Shown one piece after another: positions 10,494-19,115 of a DNA stretch of 64,000 nucleotides. This DNA is from an uncultured Colwellia sp. (GTDB taxonomy: Bacteria > Pseudomonadota > Gammaproteobacteria > Enterobacterales > Alteromonadaceae): positions 62,001 to 126,000 of the forward strand of contig CAJXQJ010000003.1 in assembly GCA_913058245.1 (NCBI GenBank). The letters run 5' to 3'. The notes beneath the pieces were generated by a model. That model did no database searches. It saw only the letters and a list, made by a program, of their open reading frames with translations, and was not told where the DNA came from. The position numbers and the translations under genes are program-made. Position 1 is the stretch's first letter. Each line of letters opens with the position of its first letter.

Positions 10494-10673
10494 TGTCTTC
10501 CTTAATATTATCGAAAATTCATACGATAGAAATTTAAATTATTGTACAGTAAAGATAAGTAGAATATAAACTAAAATATTGTAATGGCTACTTTGAAGGT
10601 TTAATTATTAATTTACATCCTGAATTGGCAAATAATAAGATGCTTACACTAATTATTTCTTGTATCTTTGGAG

Positions 10674-11858
10674 CTAAACCGCCTGTCCACAAGCGACGCC
10701 GCTACTCCAGGCAAACTGAAAATTATAACCACCTAACCAACCGGTTACGTCGATCACTTCACCGATAAAATACAGGCCTTTTGCTTTTTTTGCTTCAAAG
10801 GTTTTTGATGAAAGTTCGTCTGTGTCTACACCGCCCAAAGTAACTTCAGCAGTGCGATAGCCTTCGGTGCCATTTGGTTTAATTTGCCAATGATGTAGGT
10901 ATTGAGTGAGATAGGTAATTTCATCATTACTGATCTGGTTTATGGCCTTATCGGTAATATTTTTTTGTTTTACTAAAGCTTCAACAAAGCGTTTTGGCAG
11001 TACAGTAATTAACATGTTTTTCAGCGATTTTTGTGGGCTAGTTTCGCGCCATTCCGTGATCAATTCCCTAATTGATGATTCTGGTAATAGGTTGATAGTG
11101 ACTGCTTGTCCTGCGCGCCAAAAAGAGGATATTTGTAATATTGCTGGGCCTGATAAACCGCGATGAGTAAACAAAATGTTTTCTTTAAATGTTGTGCCGT
11201 CTTCACTTGTTACTTTGGTTGCAATGCTAATACCTGATAACCCATCAAACTTTTGTTTGTCATGGTCATGTAGGGTAAATGGTACCAGTGCGGCTGTGGT
11301 TGGTAATACATTTAAACCAAATTGTTCGGCAATTTTGTAGCCTATCGGGCTTGCGCCTAGTTTTGGCATTGTTAAGCCACCAGAGGCAATCACTAAAGAC
11401 TCACATTGGTAGCTTTCTCCGCTTGTTTGCACTATGTAGCCAGTGTCGTTTTTATTCACACTAATAACTTCACTGCGCATAGCGATATTAACGCCCGCCC
11501 ATTCACATTCGGTCATCAAAATATCAACTATGTCTTGAGCGCTATGGTCACAGAATAATTGCCCTAAGGTTTTATGATGATAGTTAAGGCCATGACGGTC
11601 AACAAGCTCAATAAAATCTTGTGCGCTATATCGGCTTAGTGCTGACTTAGCAAAATGCGGATTTTGGCATAGATAGTTTTCTGAACCAGCGTTCTCATTA
11701 GTAAAGTTACATCGGCCACCGCCAGAAATTAATATCTTTCTTCCTGGTTTTTTCCCCATATCAACAACAGTTACACTGCGCCCTTTGTAGCCTGCTGTTG
11801 CAGCAGCCATTAAACCTGCGGCACCTGCGCCAATAATAACGACATCAGAAAATATCAA
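10674..11858 (-). CDS. HI0933/YhiN-family FAD-dependent oxidoreductase
   Basis: A 394-residue flavoprotein. The N-terminal Rossmann motif is VVIIGAGAAGLMAAA (about 6-20), followed by the family-typical SGGGRCNFTN (about 45-54) and the mid-domain THRGLSGPAILQIS. The C-terminal GEVIDVTGWLGGYNFQFAW segment closes the FAD site. Length and motifs fit the HI0933 (YhiN) family, an uncharacterised group related to the bile-acid reductase BaiN. Its physiological substrate is unknown. It is a single gene divergent from cytochrome b561. Confidence 0.92.
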   Translation of the reverse strand: MIFSDVVIIGAGAAGLMAAATAGYKGRSVTVVDMGKKPGRKILISGGGRCNFTNENAGSENYLCQNPHFAKSALSRYSAQDFIELVDRHGLNYHHKTLGQLFCDHSAQDIVDILMTECEWAGVNIAMRSEVISVNKNDTGYIVQTSGESYQCESLVIASGGLTMPKLGASPIGYKIAEQFGLNVLPTTAALVPFTLHDHDKQKFDGLSGISIATKVTSEDGTTFKENILFTHRGLSGPAILQISSFWRAGQAVTINLLPESSIRELITEWRETSPQKSLKNMLITVLPKRFVEALVKQKNITDKAINQISNDEITYLTQYLHHWQIKPNGTEGYRTAEVTLGGVDTDELSSKTFEAKKAKGLYFIGEVIDVTGWLGGYNFQFAWSSGVACGQAV

Positions 11859-11954
11859 TGGAATACCTTTTGCTAACTCACTTAATTAAAGGCGGCATTA
11901 TACGTGAGATGATAGGTGAGGGCGAGTGATGTAATAGCGGTAAAATTTTTAACC

Positions 11955-11981
11955 TGAACTTAACCTTTATCTTGTTATAAT
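11955..11981 (+). promoter_or_regulatory. Extended -10 promoter for cytochrome b561
   Basis: TGTTATAAT gives a perfect TATAAT box at 11976-11981 with an upstream TG (11973-11974), and a weak CTGAAC -35 lies 16 bp upstream (11954-11959). A GGAGGGAG ribosome site follows at about 12000. Confidence 0.6.
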
Positions 11982-12014
11982 GGCGCCAAGTTAGAATTCT
12001 GGAGGGAGTTTATC

Positions 12015-12563
12015 ATGAGTCATTCAACAGTATCTTTGTCAGGTACTACTAAATTATTACATATAATCATTGCATTAGGCATGATTACTTTATTAGCTGT
12101 AGGCATAATCATGAGTGAATTTGAAATATTTGCTTTGTATGATCTACATAAATCATTTGGCGCGATTATATTTGTTTTAGCATTAGCGCGTGTTATTTGG
12201 CGGGTTAAAAAAGGCTGGCCAAGTGCAGTTGGACAAATGAGCCAAGTGCAACACATGATCGCTAAAGCTATCCATTGGATTTTAATTATTTCTACAGTGC
12301 TTTACCCGTTATCAGGATTAATGATGTCAATTGGTGGCGGCCATGGTTTAGCTATTTTTGGATTTGAAATAGTTGCAGAAACACTTGATGCTGCTGGTGA
12401 AACGGTTGCTGTTAACGCTAGCGTTGGTGGCTTAGGGCATGATATTCATGGGTTAATTACCTATTTTGTTATTGCTGCTATTGTTTTACATATTGTTGGT
12501 GCGCTAAAGCATCACTTTGTTGATAAAGATGAAACCATTACTCGTATGTTTTCATTGAAGTAA
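12015..12563 (+). CDS. Cytochrome b561 family protein
   Basis: A 182-residue inner-membrane dihaem b-type cytochrome of the prokaryotic b561 (CybB/YceJ) family. Four membrane helices are visible (about 11-30, 45-62, 83-108, 148-168). Candidate haem-ligand histidines lie at the start of helix 1 (KLLH), in YDLHKSFGA, in AKAIHW and in the last helix (AIVLHIVGALKHH). It exchanges electrons with the quinone pool or acts as a superoxide:quinone oxidoreductase, by analogy with CybB. Monocistronic, with a strong ribosome site and a terminator at 12570-12596. Confidence 0.9.
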   Translation: MSHSTVSLSGTTKLLHIIIALGMITLLAVGIIMSEFEIFALYDLHKSFGAIIFVLALARVIWRVKKGWPSAVGQMSQVQHMIAKAIHWILIISTVLYPLSGLMMSIGGGHGLAIFGFEIVAETLDAAGETVAVNASVGGLGHDIHGLITYFVIAAIVLHIVGALKHHFVDKDETITRMFSLK

Positions 12564-12569
12564 TGTTAA

Positions 12570-12596
12570 AAAGCCTCTCAATATGTGAGAGGCTTT
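12570..12596. terminator. Bidirectional terminator between b561 and DUF1501 genes
   Basis: AAAGCCTCTCA (12570-12580) pairs perfectly with TGAGAGGCTTT (12586-12596) around a 5-base loop, and serves two converging genes. Confidence 0.8.
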
Positions 12597-12625
12597 GATT
12601 ATTTAAAATTCTTATTTGATAAAAA

Positions 12626-14101
12626 TTAACTAAGCTTTAATACACCTAAAGGTGCTTCAGGCTTGGTCACATCGTAAAAATTACCCAAATTTGGAAATAG
12701 CTTAGGTAAGTCATTTTTATCAACACCAAACCATAGCGCAAGTTCGGCATAAAGTTCATCAGTGGCAGTCGTTGGTATGAAAACACCGCCCCCAACATCT
12801 AGTGGGTTAGCGTTACCTAGCGTAATTTCCGGGTATTCTCCGTATATTTTTCCACCGTCAACATCTTGTCCCATTACTAGTGTGTTGCCGCCCCAGCCAT
12901 GATCTGTCCCGCTACCGTTAGAAGTTAAACTGCGGCCAAAATCAGACCCTGTAAACGTCACCACCTTATCTTCAATACCAAGCTCTTTTAATGCTGTTTG
13001 AAATGCACTTAATGCGTCGTCAAGTACGGTTAACATACCTTTGTGATTGTTTAATAGTTCGCTGTGATGATCCCAGCCAATGTAACGAACAAAGAACGTT
13101 TGTTGCTGCATGCCTAAATCACCACTGGCTGCAATTGATTTTGCTACCATCTTTAATTGCGAAGCAAGATCACTTTCTTGGCCATTTTGAGATTTGAAGT
13201 CAGTGCTTACATTGATTTTATCGATCGCAGCTTTGAATGTTTCATGTTGTGCTTGAGCATGACTAATACCATCAATATAAGTTTTAGGAAAAGCTGTTGA
13301 ATAGTTTACTGCTAGCATTTTATCAAAGCCGCCTGATAATACATCATTAAGCGCCCGTAAATTTGGGTTGTCATTTTGCTTAACTTTAAGACCAACACTA
13401 CCATCTTTAGTGACGGCATATTCACGTGCTTCCTTTCCGTTTTGCATGATGTTGCTACCCGCCAATGATATGTTCATTGAAATAGCATTGTCAGCTTTAC
13501 TTTTTTGCAATACATCAGCAAAGGCTCCAAACCAGCCGTCATTGATACGCTCTGAAGGACGTGACGTTTGCCAGTGTTTGAATTGGTCTGAGTGAGACAT
13601 TAAACCTACCGGCAATGGTTTAGAGCCAGCTACAAATTCGGATTTTGTAACTGGTTCAATTAGAGGAGCAATATTTGCAACAAAGGCAAGCTTACTTTCT
13701 TCAAATAAAGCTTTAGTTTTTGGAAGGCTAGGGTGTAAGCCAAAAGACTTATTGTTACTGTCAGTAAAACCGTTTAATGGCAGTAGCTTATTTCTGGCAA
13801 TAGATAGATCGCCACGACTATTTTTGTAGTCGTTGTATGTTCCAGTTGTTGTTGGAACTAGCATATTAAAACTGTCGTTCCCTCCATCTAACATAATAAA
13901 AACTAAGCTTTTATTTTGCGGAGTGATATTTAATTCATCATCAACTGGTGGTGGTGTTGGAGCTGGTTCTGGCGGAGTTGGTGGCGTTGGCTCAGCTTTT
14001 TTATCTGAACCACTACAGCCGGCTAAAATTGTACTTGCACCCACCATAACAACGCCTGATGAATGTAAAAATTGGCGTCTAGTAAACTTCTTCTTATTCA
14101 T
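12626..14101 (-). CDS. DUF1501 protein with Tat signal
   Basis: A 491-residue DUF1501 (COG4102) protein. It begins with a twin-arginine signal, KKKFTRRQFLHSSGVV, followed by a lipobox-like AGCSG and a Pro-rich linker with PTPP repeats (about 35-55). Then come LVFIMLDGGNDSFNMLVP, a typical start of this sulfatase/alkaline-phosphatase-like family, and GWDHHSELLNNHKGML and FGRSLTSNGSGTDHGWGG near the metal-site end. Its substrate is unknown. The gene starts 3 bp after the DUF1800 stop, so the two form an operon; the pair is commonly seen together in marine bacteria. Confidence 0.9.
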   Translation of the reverse strand: MNKKKFTRRQFLHSSGVVMVGASTILAGCSGSDKKAEPTPPTPPEPAPTPPPVDDELNITPQNKSLVFIMLDGGNDSFNMLVPTTTGTYNDYKNSRGDLSIARNKLLPLNGFTDSNNKSFGLHPSLPKTKALFEESKLAFVANIAPLIEPVTKSEFVAGSKPLPVGLMSHSDQFKHWQTSRPSERINDGWFGAFADVLQKSKADNAISMNISLAGSNIMQNGKEAREYAVTKDGSVGLKVKQNDNPNLRALNDVLSGGFDKMLAVNYSTAFPKTYIDGISHAQAQHETFKAAIDKINVSTDFKSQNGQESDLASQLKMVAKSIAASGDLGMQQQTFFVRYIGWDHHSELLNNHKGMLTVLDDALSAFQTALKELGIEDKVVTFTGSDFGRSLTSNGSGTDHGWGGNTLVMGQDVDGGKIYGEYPEITLGNANPLDVGGGVFIPTTATDELYAELALWFGVDKNDLPKLFPNLGNFYDVTKPEAPLGVLKLS

Positions 14102-14104
14102 AAC

Positions 14105-16003
14105 TTAGGCCTCTAATACGGTGAATTCTGGTGAAATAACGATCATGAACACTACAGTTTGTACAATCCATTGTTGTTGAATTGAGACGGTTGGATCATA
14201 GGGTGCGAGTGTATCAAGTATTTCAACTTTATTTTTAGCCTGCTCTTTACCTGTTAGTATCAAACTAATACGGCTGATGAGCGCTTCATAATCACTGCGT
14301 TTAGTGGCAAGTTTTAATTCTTCCGAAAAATCAAAGCGTAATTTACTTGAATTATTTGCTAATAGTACATCCGGAGATAGTTCTGGCACAGGCTGTAGCG
14401 GTGTTTGGTTTTCTTTTATTTGCGTTGTTACTAATGGTAGTGCACCACCAAATAGCCAATCATACATCATGTTTACATAGCTAATTGAGGTATGGGCATT
14501 ATATAATTCAAATTCAGGTGCAACTTTGTTCGCTTGCTCGATCAAGCCGTGTGGTGTGAAATCTGGTTTATAAAAATTGAAAACAGTTGGTGATGATAAT
14601 GGGTGCTGACTTAAGGTATCTTTGACATCCTCTCCCGTTAACCATAAACGTTGCTGGTTGTTGTGAACGTTAAATGCACGCAATAACTGAGTTACACGCA
14701 AAAGTGGTGATTTCAGCTTTTCAATATTACCTGTTTCACTAGGCGTACCAATAGTAACAACATTGTTTATAGGGTATGTAAGAACTTCTTTGATTACAGC
14801 TTTGAGATCCCCTTTCGCTCCAAACTTAGCAGCAACGGCGCTTACGTATGCTGGCGTAGGGTTTGACGTTACTAGTTGTTGAATTAATTTAGTCGCAATA
14901 AAAGGTGCTGTATTTTCGTTGGCGACAAGTTGCTGTACTGCACTGGTAATATCACTGATAGTGGCTTGTCCATTATCAGCAGTACGTGCTGGTAATGTTA
15001 GGTTCCCCTTAAGCAAACTCTTAGCACCAAGGTCATGGAAATTATCATCACCTTTTAATGGCGATAGCATATCTACATAAGGAGTAATTTTAAATATTTT
15101 GCTGACATCATCATCTAAATTAATGTTTAAACCATTGATAGTTGAAAACGGAATTTGTACACCGTCAATATCAATATTAGCATTAGGCCATTCAAAGTTA
15201 TATTTATCTGCTTTGATACCTGTAAAAACGCGCGCTAGCTGTTTGATATCATCATTGTTATAGGTTGGTATGTCATTACCTTGGCTGTCTTTTTTTCGAC
15301 TGCCATCAGCATTTAATTCAAACAAGCCTATGGTAAATAATTGCATGATCTCTCGCGCATAGTTTTCATCTGGGTGTATACGCTTTGCAATATTTTCTTT
15401 ACGATTGTTTATGTGAGTTAAGTAAACGCCCATACAAGGGTGCAGAGATACTTTTGTCAATAAGTCACTGTAGTCCCCAAAGGCATAGTTGTAGAGTAAA
15501 TCATAAAAATCAGCCATGGCTTCTGAATTTAATTCTAAAATTGAATTATCAGAAATAACCAATATTTCACTTAATGCTTGTGCAACTCTGTGGCGAACTA
15601 AGTTGTTACTATCAATATCTGAATCTGTAAATATAGGTGCTTGAGTGATTGGATCAATTTGATTGTTTGTAGAAAAATTAGCTGCTTTGCTTAAATTACG
15701 GTGCCACCATGCCATACGAAAATAGTATTTATACGGCAGTGCTGGATTATTACCCTCACCATTTATATTACTTTCACCATAATGACTTTGTAATAGATTT
15801 TTAAAGCCGCCGGTACCACTCTGCCCTCGCCATAAATCGCGAGTTTTTTGATAGTAGCTATCGTCGTCCATTAGTTTATTTTCAAGTTGCTCATCTAACC
15901 AAGGCTTAACTCCCTTAGTAGCAACTTCTTCGATCAATGAGTAGTTTGCTCCTAAGGTAGCTTGCATCAAAAATTTAGATGCTTGCTCTTTATTATTCAT
16001 CAT
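14105..16003 (-). CDS. DUF1800 family protein
   Basis: A 632-residue DUF1800 (COG5267) protein beginning SKFLMQATLGANYSLIEEV, the standard start of this family. Further typical motifs are RHRVAQALSEILVIS, NYAREIMQLFTIGLFELNADG and the helical end LSSPTVFNFYKPDF. It is upstream of, and co-transcribed with, the DUF1501 gene. No signal peptide is visible and no upstream start would add one, while its partner has a Tat signal; co-export with the partner is possible (inference). The biochemical role of the family is unknown. Confidence 0.9.
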   Translation of the reverse strand: MMNNKEQASKFLMQATLGANYSLIEEVATKGVKPWLDEQLENKLMDDDSYYQKTRDLWRGQSGTGGFKNLLQSHYGESNINGEGNNPALPYKYYFRMAWWHRNLSKAANFSTNNQIDPITQAPIFTDSDIDSNNLVRHRVAQALSEILVISDNSILELNSEAMADFYDLLYNYAFGDYSDLLTKVSLHPCMGVYLTHINNRKENIAKRIHPDENYAREIMQLFTIGLFELNADGSRKKDSQGNDIPTYNNDDIKQLARVFTGIKADKYNFEWPNANIDIDGVQIPFSTINGLNINLDDDVSKIFKITPYVDMLSPLKGDDNFHDLGAKSLLKGNLTLPARTADNGQATISDITSAVQQLVANENTAPFIATKLIQQLVTSNPTPAYVSAVAAKFGAKGDLKAVIKEVLTYPINNVVTIGTPSETGNIEKLKSPLLRVTQLLRAFNVHNNQQRLWLTGEDVKDTLSQHPLSSPTVFNFYKPDFTPHGLIEQANKVAPEFELYNAHTSISYVNMMYDWLFGGALPLVTTQIKENQTPLQPVPELSPDVLLANNSSKLRFDFSEELKLATKRSDYEALISRISLILTGKEQAKNKVEILDTLAPYDPTVSIQQQWIVQTVVFMIVISPEFTVLEA

Positions 16004-16159
16004 GCTGTCTCTATATAATTAAGGGTTACTAAAGGCTGTTTATTTCTATTCAGTTTATTTCAAAAAATATGAAAAAAACAAAAGATCCTAAAGTACCTAC
16101 TGTAAATTTATTTTATGCAATGTCTAAATAACGACTAAGTATAGTTGTTAATGAGGAAA

Positions 16160-16200
16160 ATATAACAGTAAATTGTCTTTATGACAATTTACTGTTATAT
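16160..16200. repeat. Perfect 18-bp inverted repeat
   Basis: Arms at 16160-16177 and 16183-16200 are exact reverse complements separated by TTTAT. The arm includes AACAGTAAATTGTC. It lies upstream of the DUF1800 start (16003) and 115 bp before the next terminator, and is not followed by a T run typical of a terminator. It may be an operator, a cruciform, or the remnant of a small mobile element. Confidence 0.85.
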
Positions 16201-16314
16201 CTCTTGATGCTAATTTATTTTGTGGTCGAATTTAAAAGACAACGTAAAGAAAAGTATTGTTAAGTAATATATTGAAAATCTAGAGTTTTAATATACATGT
16301 TGCAATTCAGCACT

Positions 16315-16351
16315 AAAAAAGCTTGCCTCTGATCCCCGGCAAGCTTTTTTT
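16315..16351. terminator. Strong bidirectional terminator
   Basis: AAAAAAGCTTGCC (16315-16327) pairs with GGCAAGCTTTTTT (16338-16350). The T run of the plus strand joins directly to the first copy of the 102-bp repeat. On the minus strand it would end ferritin transcripts that have read through the repeats. Confidence 0.85.
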
Positions 16352-16605
16352 ATGTTCAGACCTCTCTCAGACATCCTGTCTTTCGAGGCATTAGTGCATC
16401 CGTGCACGTCGAAGAGCGGTATGGCGCAATCACAGGGCTGTGAAAGATCGCGTATATTCAGATCTCTCTCAGACATCCTGTCTTTCGAGACATTAGTGCA
16501 TCCGTGCATGTCGAAGAACGGTACTGGGCAATCACAGGGATGTGAAAGAGTGCCTATGTTCAGGTATCTCTTTCTATCGCAGTATATTCATGTACGCCGA
16601 TGATA
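16352..16605. repeat. Tandem array of a 102-bp hairpin-rich repeat (locus A)
   Basis: Two full units at 16352-16453 and 16454-16555 are both 102 bp and about 88% identical by eye; a third degenerate unit begins at 16556. Each unit holds three short hairpins: GACATCCTGTC, GTGCATCCGTGCAC and CACAGGGCTGTG. Related sequences occur at 46210-46404, 51946-52094 and 52960-52999. The array lies between the ferritin stop codon and the terminator at 16315-16351. ORFs reading through it on either strand are by-products of the repeat and were not called as genes. Confidence 0.9.
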
Positions 16606-16631
16606 CGCGAACATCAATGTGTAATTTCGTA

Positions 16632-17165
16632 TTACTGGGCTGCAACGTCAGTCATGATACTACCACCACTACCAGCTTTTGCCATTTCCGCTAAATCTTT
16701 ATCAACAAAAAATAATGCATGGCCATCATGGCCAACCAAGTTAATTTTATCCAATACGCTTTTGAACAGGGTTTCTTCTTCGTGTTGTTCTGCAACATAC
16801 CACTGTAGAAAGTTAAATGTTGAATAGTCTTGGTTAGTAAATGCTTGATGCGCTAAGGCATTAATATTTTCAGTAATTTCACATTCATGCTGATACGTTT
16901 TTTCAAATACATCCGCTAACGACTCAAATTCATGTGGTGGCGCATCAATGCTACCCAAAATTGGTAATGCGCCGGTTTCACTAACATAAGTGAATAAACG
17001 GGTCATATGATCCATCTCTTCAGCAGCGTGTTTACGCATAAATTCAGCAGCGCCTTCAAAACCTTTTTCTTCACACCAGGCGCTCATTTGTAAATACAAA
17101 TTTGAAGAGTAGAACTCTAAATTAATTTGCTTGTTTAATTCTTTTACCATTTCAGGTTTTAACAT
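16632..17165 (-). CDS. ftnA: Ferritin (non-haem)
   Basis: A 177-residue bacterial ferritin: four-helix bundle starting [25 protein letters not shown] with ferroxidase ligands recognisable in E17, E50 and H53 (AAEEMDHM), E94 (HECEITENI) and the Q/E pair in [10 protein letters not shown]. It oxidises Fe(II) and stores Fe(III) in a 24-subunit shell in the cytoplasm. A GAGG ribosome site precedes the ATG. The Gly/Ser-rich C-tail is slightly longer than in E. coli FtnA. Its transcript passes through the hairpin-rich repeat array before reaching the terminator. Confidence 0.95.
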   Translation of the reverse strand: MLKPEMVKELNKQINLEFYSSNLYLQMSAWCEEKGFEGAAEFMRKHAAEEMDHMTRLFTYVSETGALPILGSIDAPPHEFESLADVFEKTYQHECEITENINALAHQAFTNQDYSTFNFLQWYVAEQHEEETLFKSVLDKINLVGHDGHALFFVDKDLAEMAKAGSGGSIMTDVAAQ

Positions 17166-17340
17166 TGTGCTACCTCGTTGTGCGTTTTATCACATAAATT
17201 ATGTTGGCAAGTGTGCGTGAATATTATTAATTATTCAAGTTAAATGTTAATTGAAACCCTTATAAATCAAGGGATGTAGGCAAACGATAATGGTTTTTAT
17301 TTATCTTACTTTCATGGTTAAAACTCAATAGTGCTAATTT

Positions 17341-17898
17341 TTACTTAATACCGTTACATAAACTGTCGAATGCTAATGTTGCGGTTTCTTCAGGTGACAT
17401 ACCATGCTCGCTTATGGCTTCCCACGCAGTAAAGAACAAACCTTCAATTAAGGTGGCAAGCCATGCGTTAGGTAATGATTTACGAATGCTACCTTCTTTT
17501 TTTGCCTGTTGAACTAAAGCAATGGTTTCATCAAATTGTTGTTTATAAATACGAATAATGTCAGGGTCGTCTTCAATTAAGTGCTCTACTTCTGCAAGAA
17601 ATTTAAATTCTTCAGTGAAAGGCATAACGTAATGAAAGCAAAGTTCAATGGCATGAATTGCCGACTTAGCTTCTTCCTCAATTATGTCATTGACTGAATC
17701 TAGGCGATTAAAGCAGGTTAAAGCTATTGCTTTGATTAATACTTCTCGGGTTTCAAACTGACGATACAAAGTGGCACGGCCAACGCCGGCTTGGCTAGCT
17801 ATTTCGCTAAAGGTCACGTCTCTGTTCTGATTAAACAGCGTTAACGCTGTACTGATTATTGCTTGTTGTGATTTCTGAACTCGTGCGTCTACTTTCAT
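17341..17898 (-). CDS. TetR family transcriptional regulator
   Basis: A 185-residue TetR-type repressor. The N-terminal helix-turn-helix domain (about 10-55) reads KSQQAIISTALTLFNQN...VTFSEIASQAGVGRATLYRQFETREVLIKAI, followed by a helical ligand-binding domain. It is divergent from the RND efflux operon starting at 17994, and a palindrome lies in the shared promoter region (17926-17957). The obvious inference is that it represses the pump and itself, and is released by a pump substrate. Confidence 0.92.
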   Translation of the reverse strand: MKVDARVQKSQQAIISTALTLFNQNRDVTFSEIASQAGVGRATLYRQFETREVLIKAIALTCFNRLDSVNDIIEEEAKSAIHAIELCFHYVMPFTEEFKFLAEVEHLIEDDPDIIRIYKQQFDETIALVQQAKKEGSIRKSLPNAWLATLIEGLFFTAWEAISEHGMSPEETATLAFDSLCNGIK

Positions 17899-17925
17899 GG
17901 TGGTTATCTATTTTTTGAGACATGA

Positions 17926-17957
17926 TTGTATCATATTGTGCTTTTGTTTATGATACA
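17926..17957. promoter_or_regulatory. Palindromic divergent promoter/operator for TetR and efflux operon
   Basis: TGTATCATA (17927-17935) and TATGATACA (17949-17957) form a perfect 9-bp inverted repeat. On the plus strand TTGTAT (17926-17931) and TATGAT (17949-17954) are spaced 17 bp, a good sigma70 promoter. The minus strand has TATGAT at 17930-17935 with GTGTAT 18 bp upstream. One palindrome thus overlaps both promoters, as expected for a TetR operator. Confidence 0.65.
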
Positions 17958-17993
17958 CATCTGTTTTATATTTATTTTTACATGAGGGTTATT

Positions 17994-19106
17994 ATGCACG
18001 TTAAGGCATCCGTTTGGCGAATTCTTATCATTTTGTTCTTTTTGTCGGTTATCACTTGGTTACTTAGTGAAGAAGATAATTTGAAAAACGAGGAGCCAGA
18101 AGTAGCACCTGCATTTAAAGTGTCAGCGATAAAAGTGCAGCCTGATACTGTAAAAATACATGTAACAGCAACGGGCATTGCCATGACTCGTTGGTTAGCT
18201 GATGTTACTGCCTCAGTTTCAGGGCGATTGTCGCAACTGAGTGAACAAGCCGAACCTGGGAGTTTGGTTGAAGAAGGTTTTGTTTTGGCAAAATTACGTG
18301 ATACCTCTTATGTCGCCGAGGTAAAAGCTGAACAGGCACGTTTGAAAAGAGCAGAATTGAACTTAGCGCAATACTTACATGAACAATATGTTGCGACCTC
18401 GGTTAATAAAGGTAAGAAAACTAGCGCTTTTGGTCGCTTTGAACCCCATGTTGCCGCTGCTAAAGCAGAAGTAGCCTCAATGCAGGCAAGTATTAATGCT
18501 GCTAAGCAACGCTTAATTGATACCAGTATTAAAACGCCTTTTAGTGGCATTATCATCAATAAATATGTCACACCGTTACAGTGGATAAATACTGGCGATC
18601 GACTATTCAGCATAGCCTCAGACCAATTTATTGATATTAATGTGTCATTGTCGAAAAAACAGTGGCAGCAACTCGGCAATATTAAGCAGCAAGCAAATAT
18701 TCAAGTGCTAACCCCTGAAGGCGAGCTCTGGCAAGCCAGCGTGCGCTTTCTTGACCCTAAGATGAATGAAACGACGCGACAACGAAGCATTGTTTTACAA
18801 GTAAAGAACCCTTATAGCCGAAAAATACCATTGTTATCAGGCCAGCAAGTAGACATTACCTTTGATAGCACGATTGAGGAAAACATAGTTCGTGCACCAG
18901 CATCGGTATTAACGCAAGACGGCAAAGTGTGGTCAATTATTGCTGGTAAGTTCAGTTTGGAAAATATTCAGGTTATTGATGAAAGTAATGACCAAGTCTT
19001 GTTCCGATATTTGTCACAACCAACAAAAGCACGCGTTTTAGTTGAATATCCGTTAGGGACTATGTTGGAAGGCCAGCATGCCATTGCCATGTTCGACGAG
19101 TTATAG
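17994..19106 (+). CDS. RND efflux periplasmic adaptor (membrane fusion protein)
   Basis: A 370-residue HlyD/AcrA-type adaptor. It has an N-terminal membrane anchor (about 8-27), a biotinyl-lipoyl half motif GRLSQLSEQAEPGSLVEEGFVLAKL, a coiled coil (about 110-170), the second lipoyl half (DTSIKTPFSGIIINKYV) and a beta-barrel domain. The ATG at 17994 is chosen because GAGGG precedes it by five bases and the hydrophobic anchor then follows; the upstream ATG at 17982 overlaps that site and an in-frame start at 17922 lies within the promoter. It links the RND pump to an outer-membrane channel, which is not encoded here. Confidence 0.9.
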   Translation: MHVKASVWRILIILFFLSVITWLLSEEDNLKNEEPEVAPAFKVSAIKVQPDTVKIHVTATGIAMTRWLADVTASVSGRLSQLSEQAEPGSLVEEGFVLAKLRDTSYVAEVKAEQARLKRAELNLAQYLHEQYVATSVNKGKKTSAFGRFEPHVAAAKAEVASMQASINAAKQRLIDTSIKTPFSGIIINKYVTPLQWINTGDRLFSIASDQFIDINVSLSKKQWQQLGNIKQQANIQVLTPEGELWQASVRFLDPKMNETTRQRSIVLQVKNPYSRKIPLLSGQQVDITFDSTIEENIVRAPASVLTQDGKVWSIIAGKFSLENIQVIDESNDQVLFRYLSQPTKARVLVEYPLGTMLEGQHAIAMFDEL

Positions 19107-19115
19107 GGTAGTAAG

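Noticed and set aside
16288-16603. ORFs of 73 and 83 codons across the 102-bp repeats on both strands
   Set aside because: Their internal duplicated sequence simply follows the DNA repeat, they have no ribosome sites, and they cross a terminator.
16352-16605. CRISPR-like look of regularly spaced repeats
   Set aside because: The whole 102-bp unit repeats; there are no unique spacers and no cas genes.
17280-17310. Fur box upstream of ferritin (GATAAT...TTTATC)
   Set aside because: Only partly matches the 19-bp consensus and is about 120 bp from the start codon.
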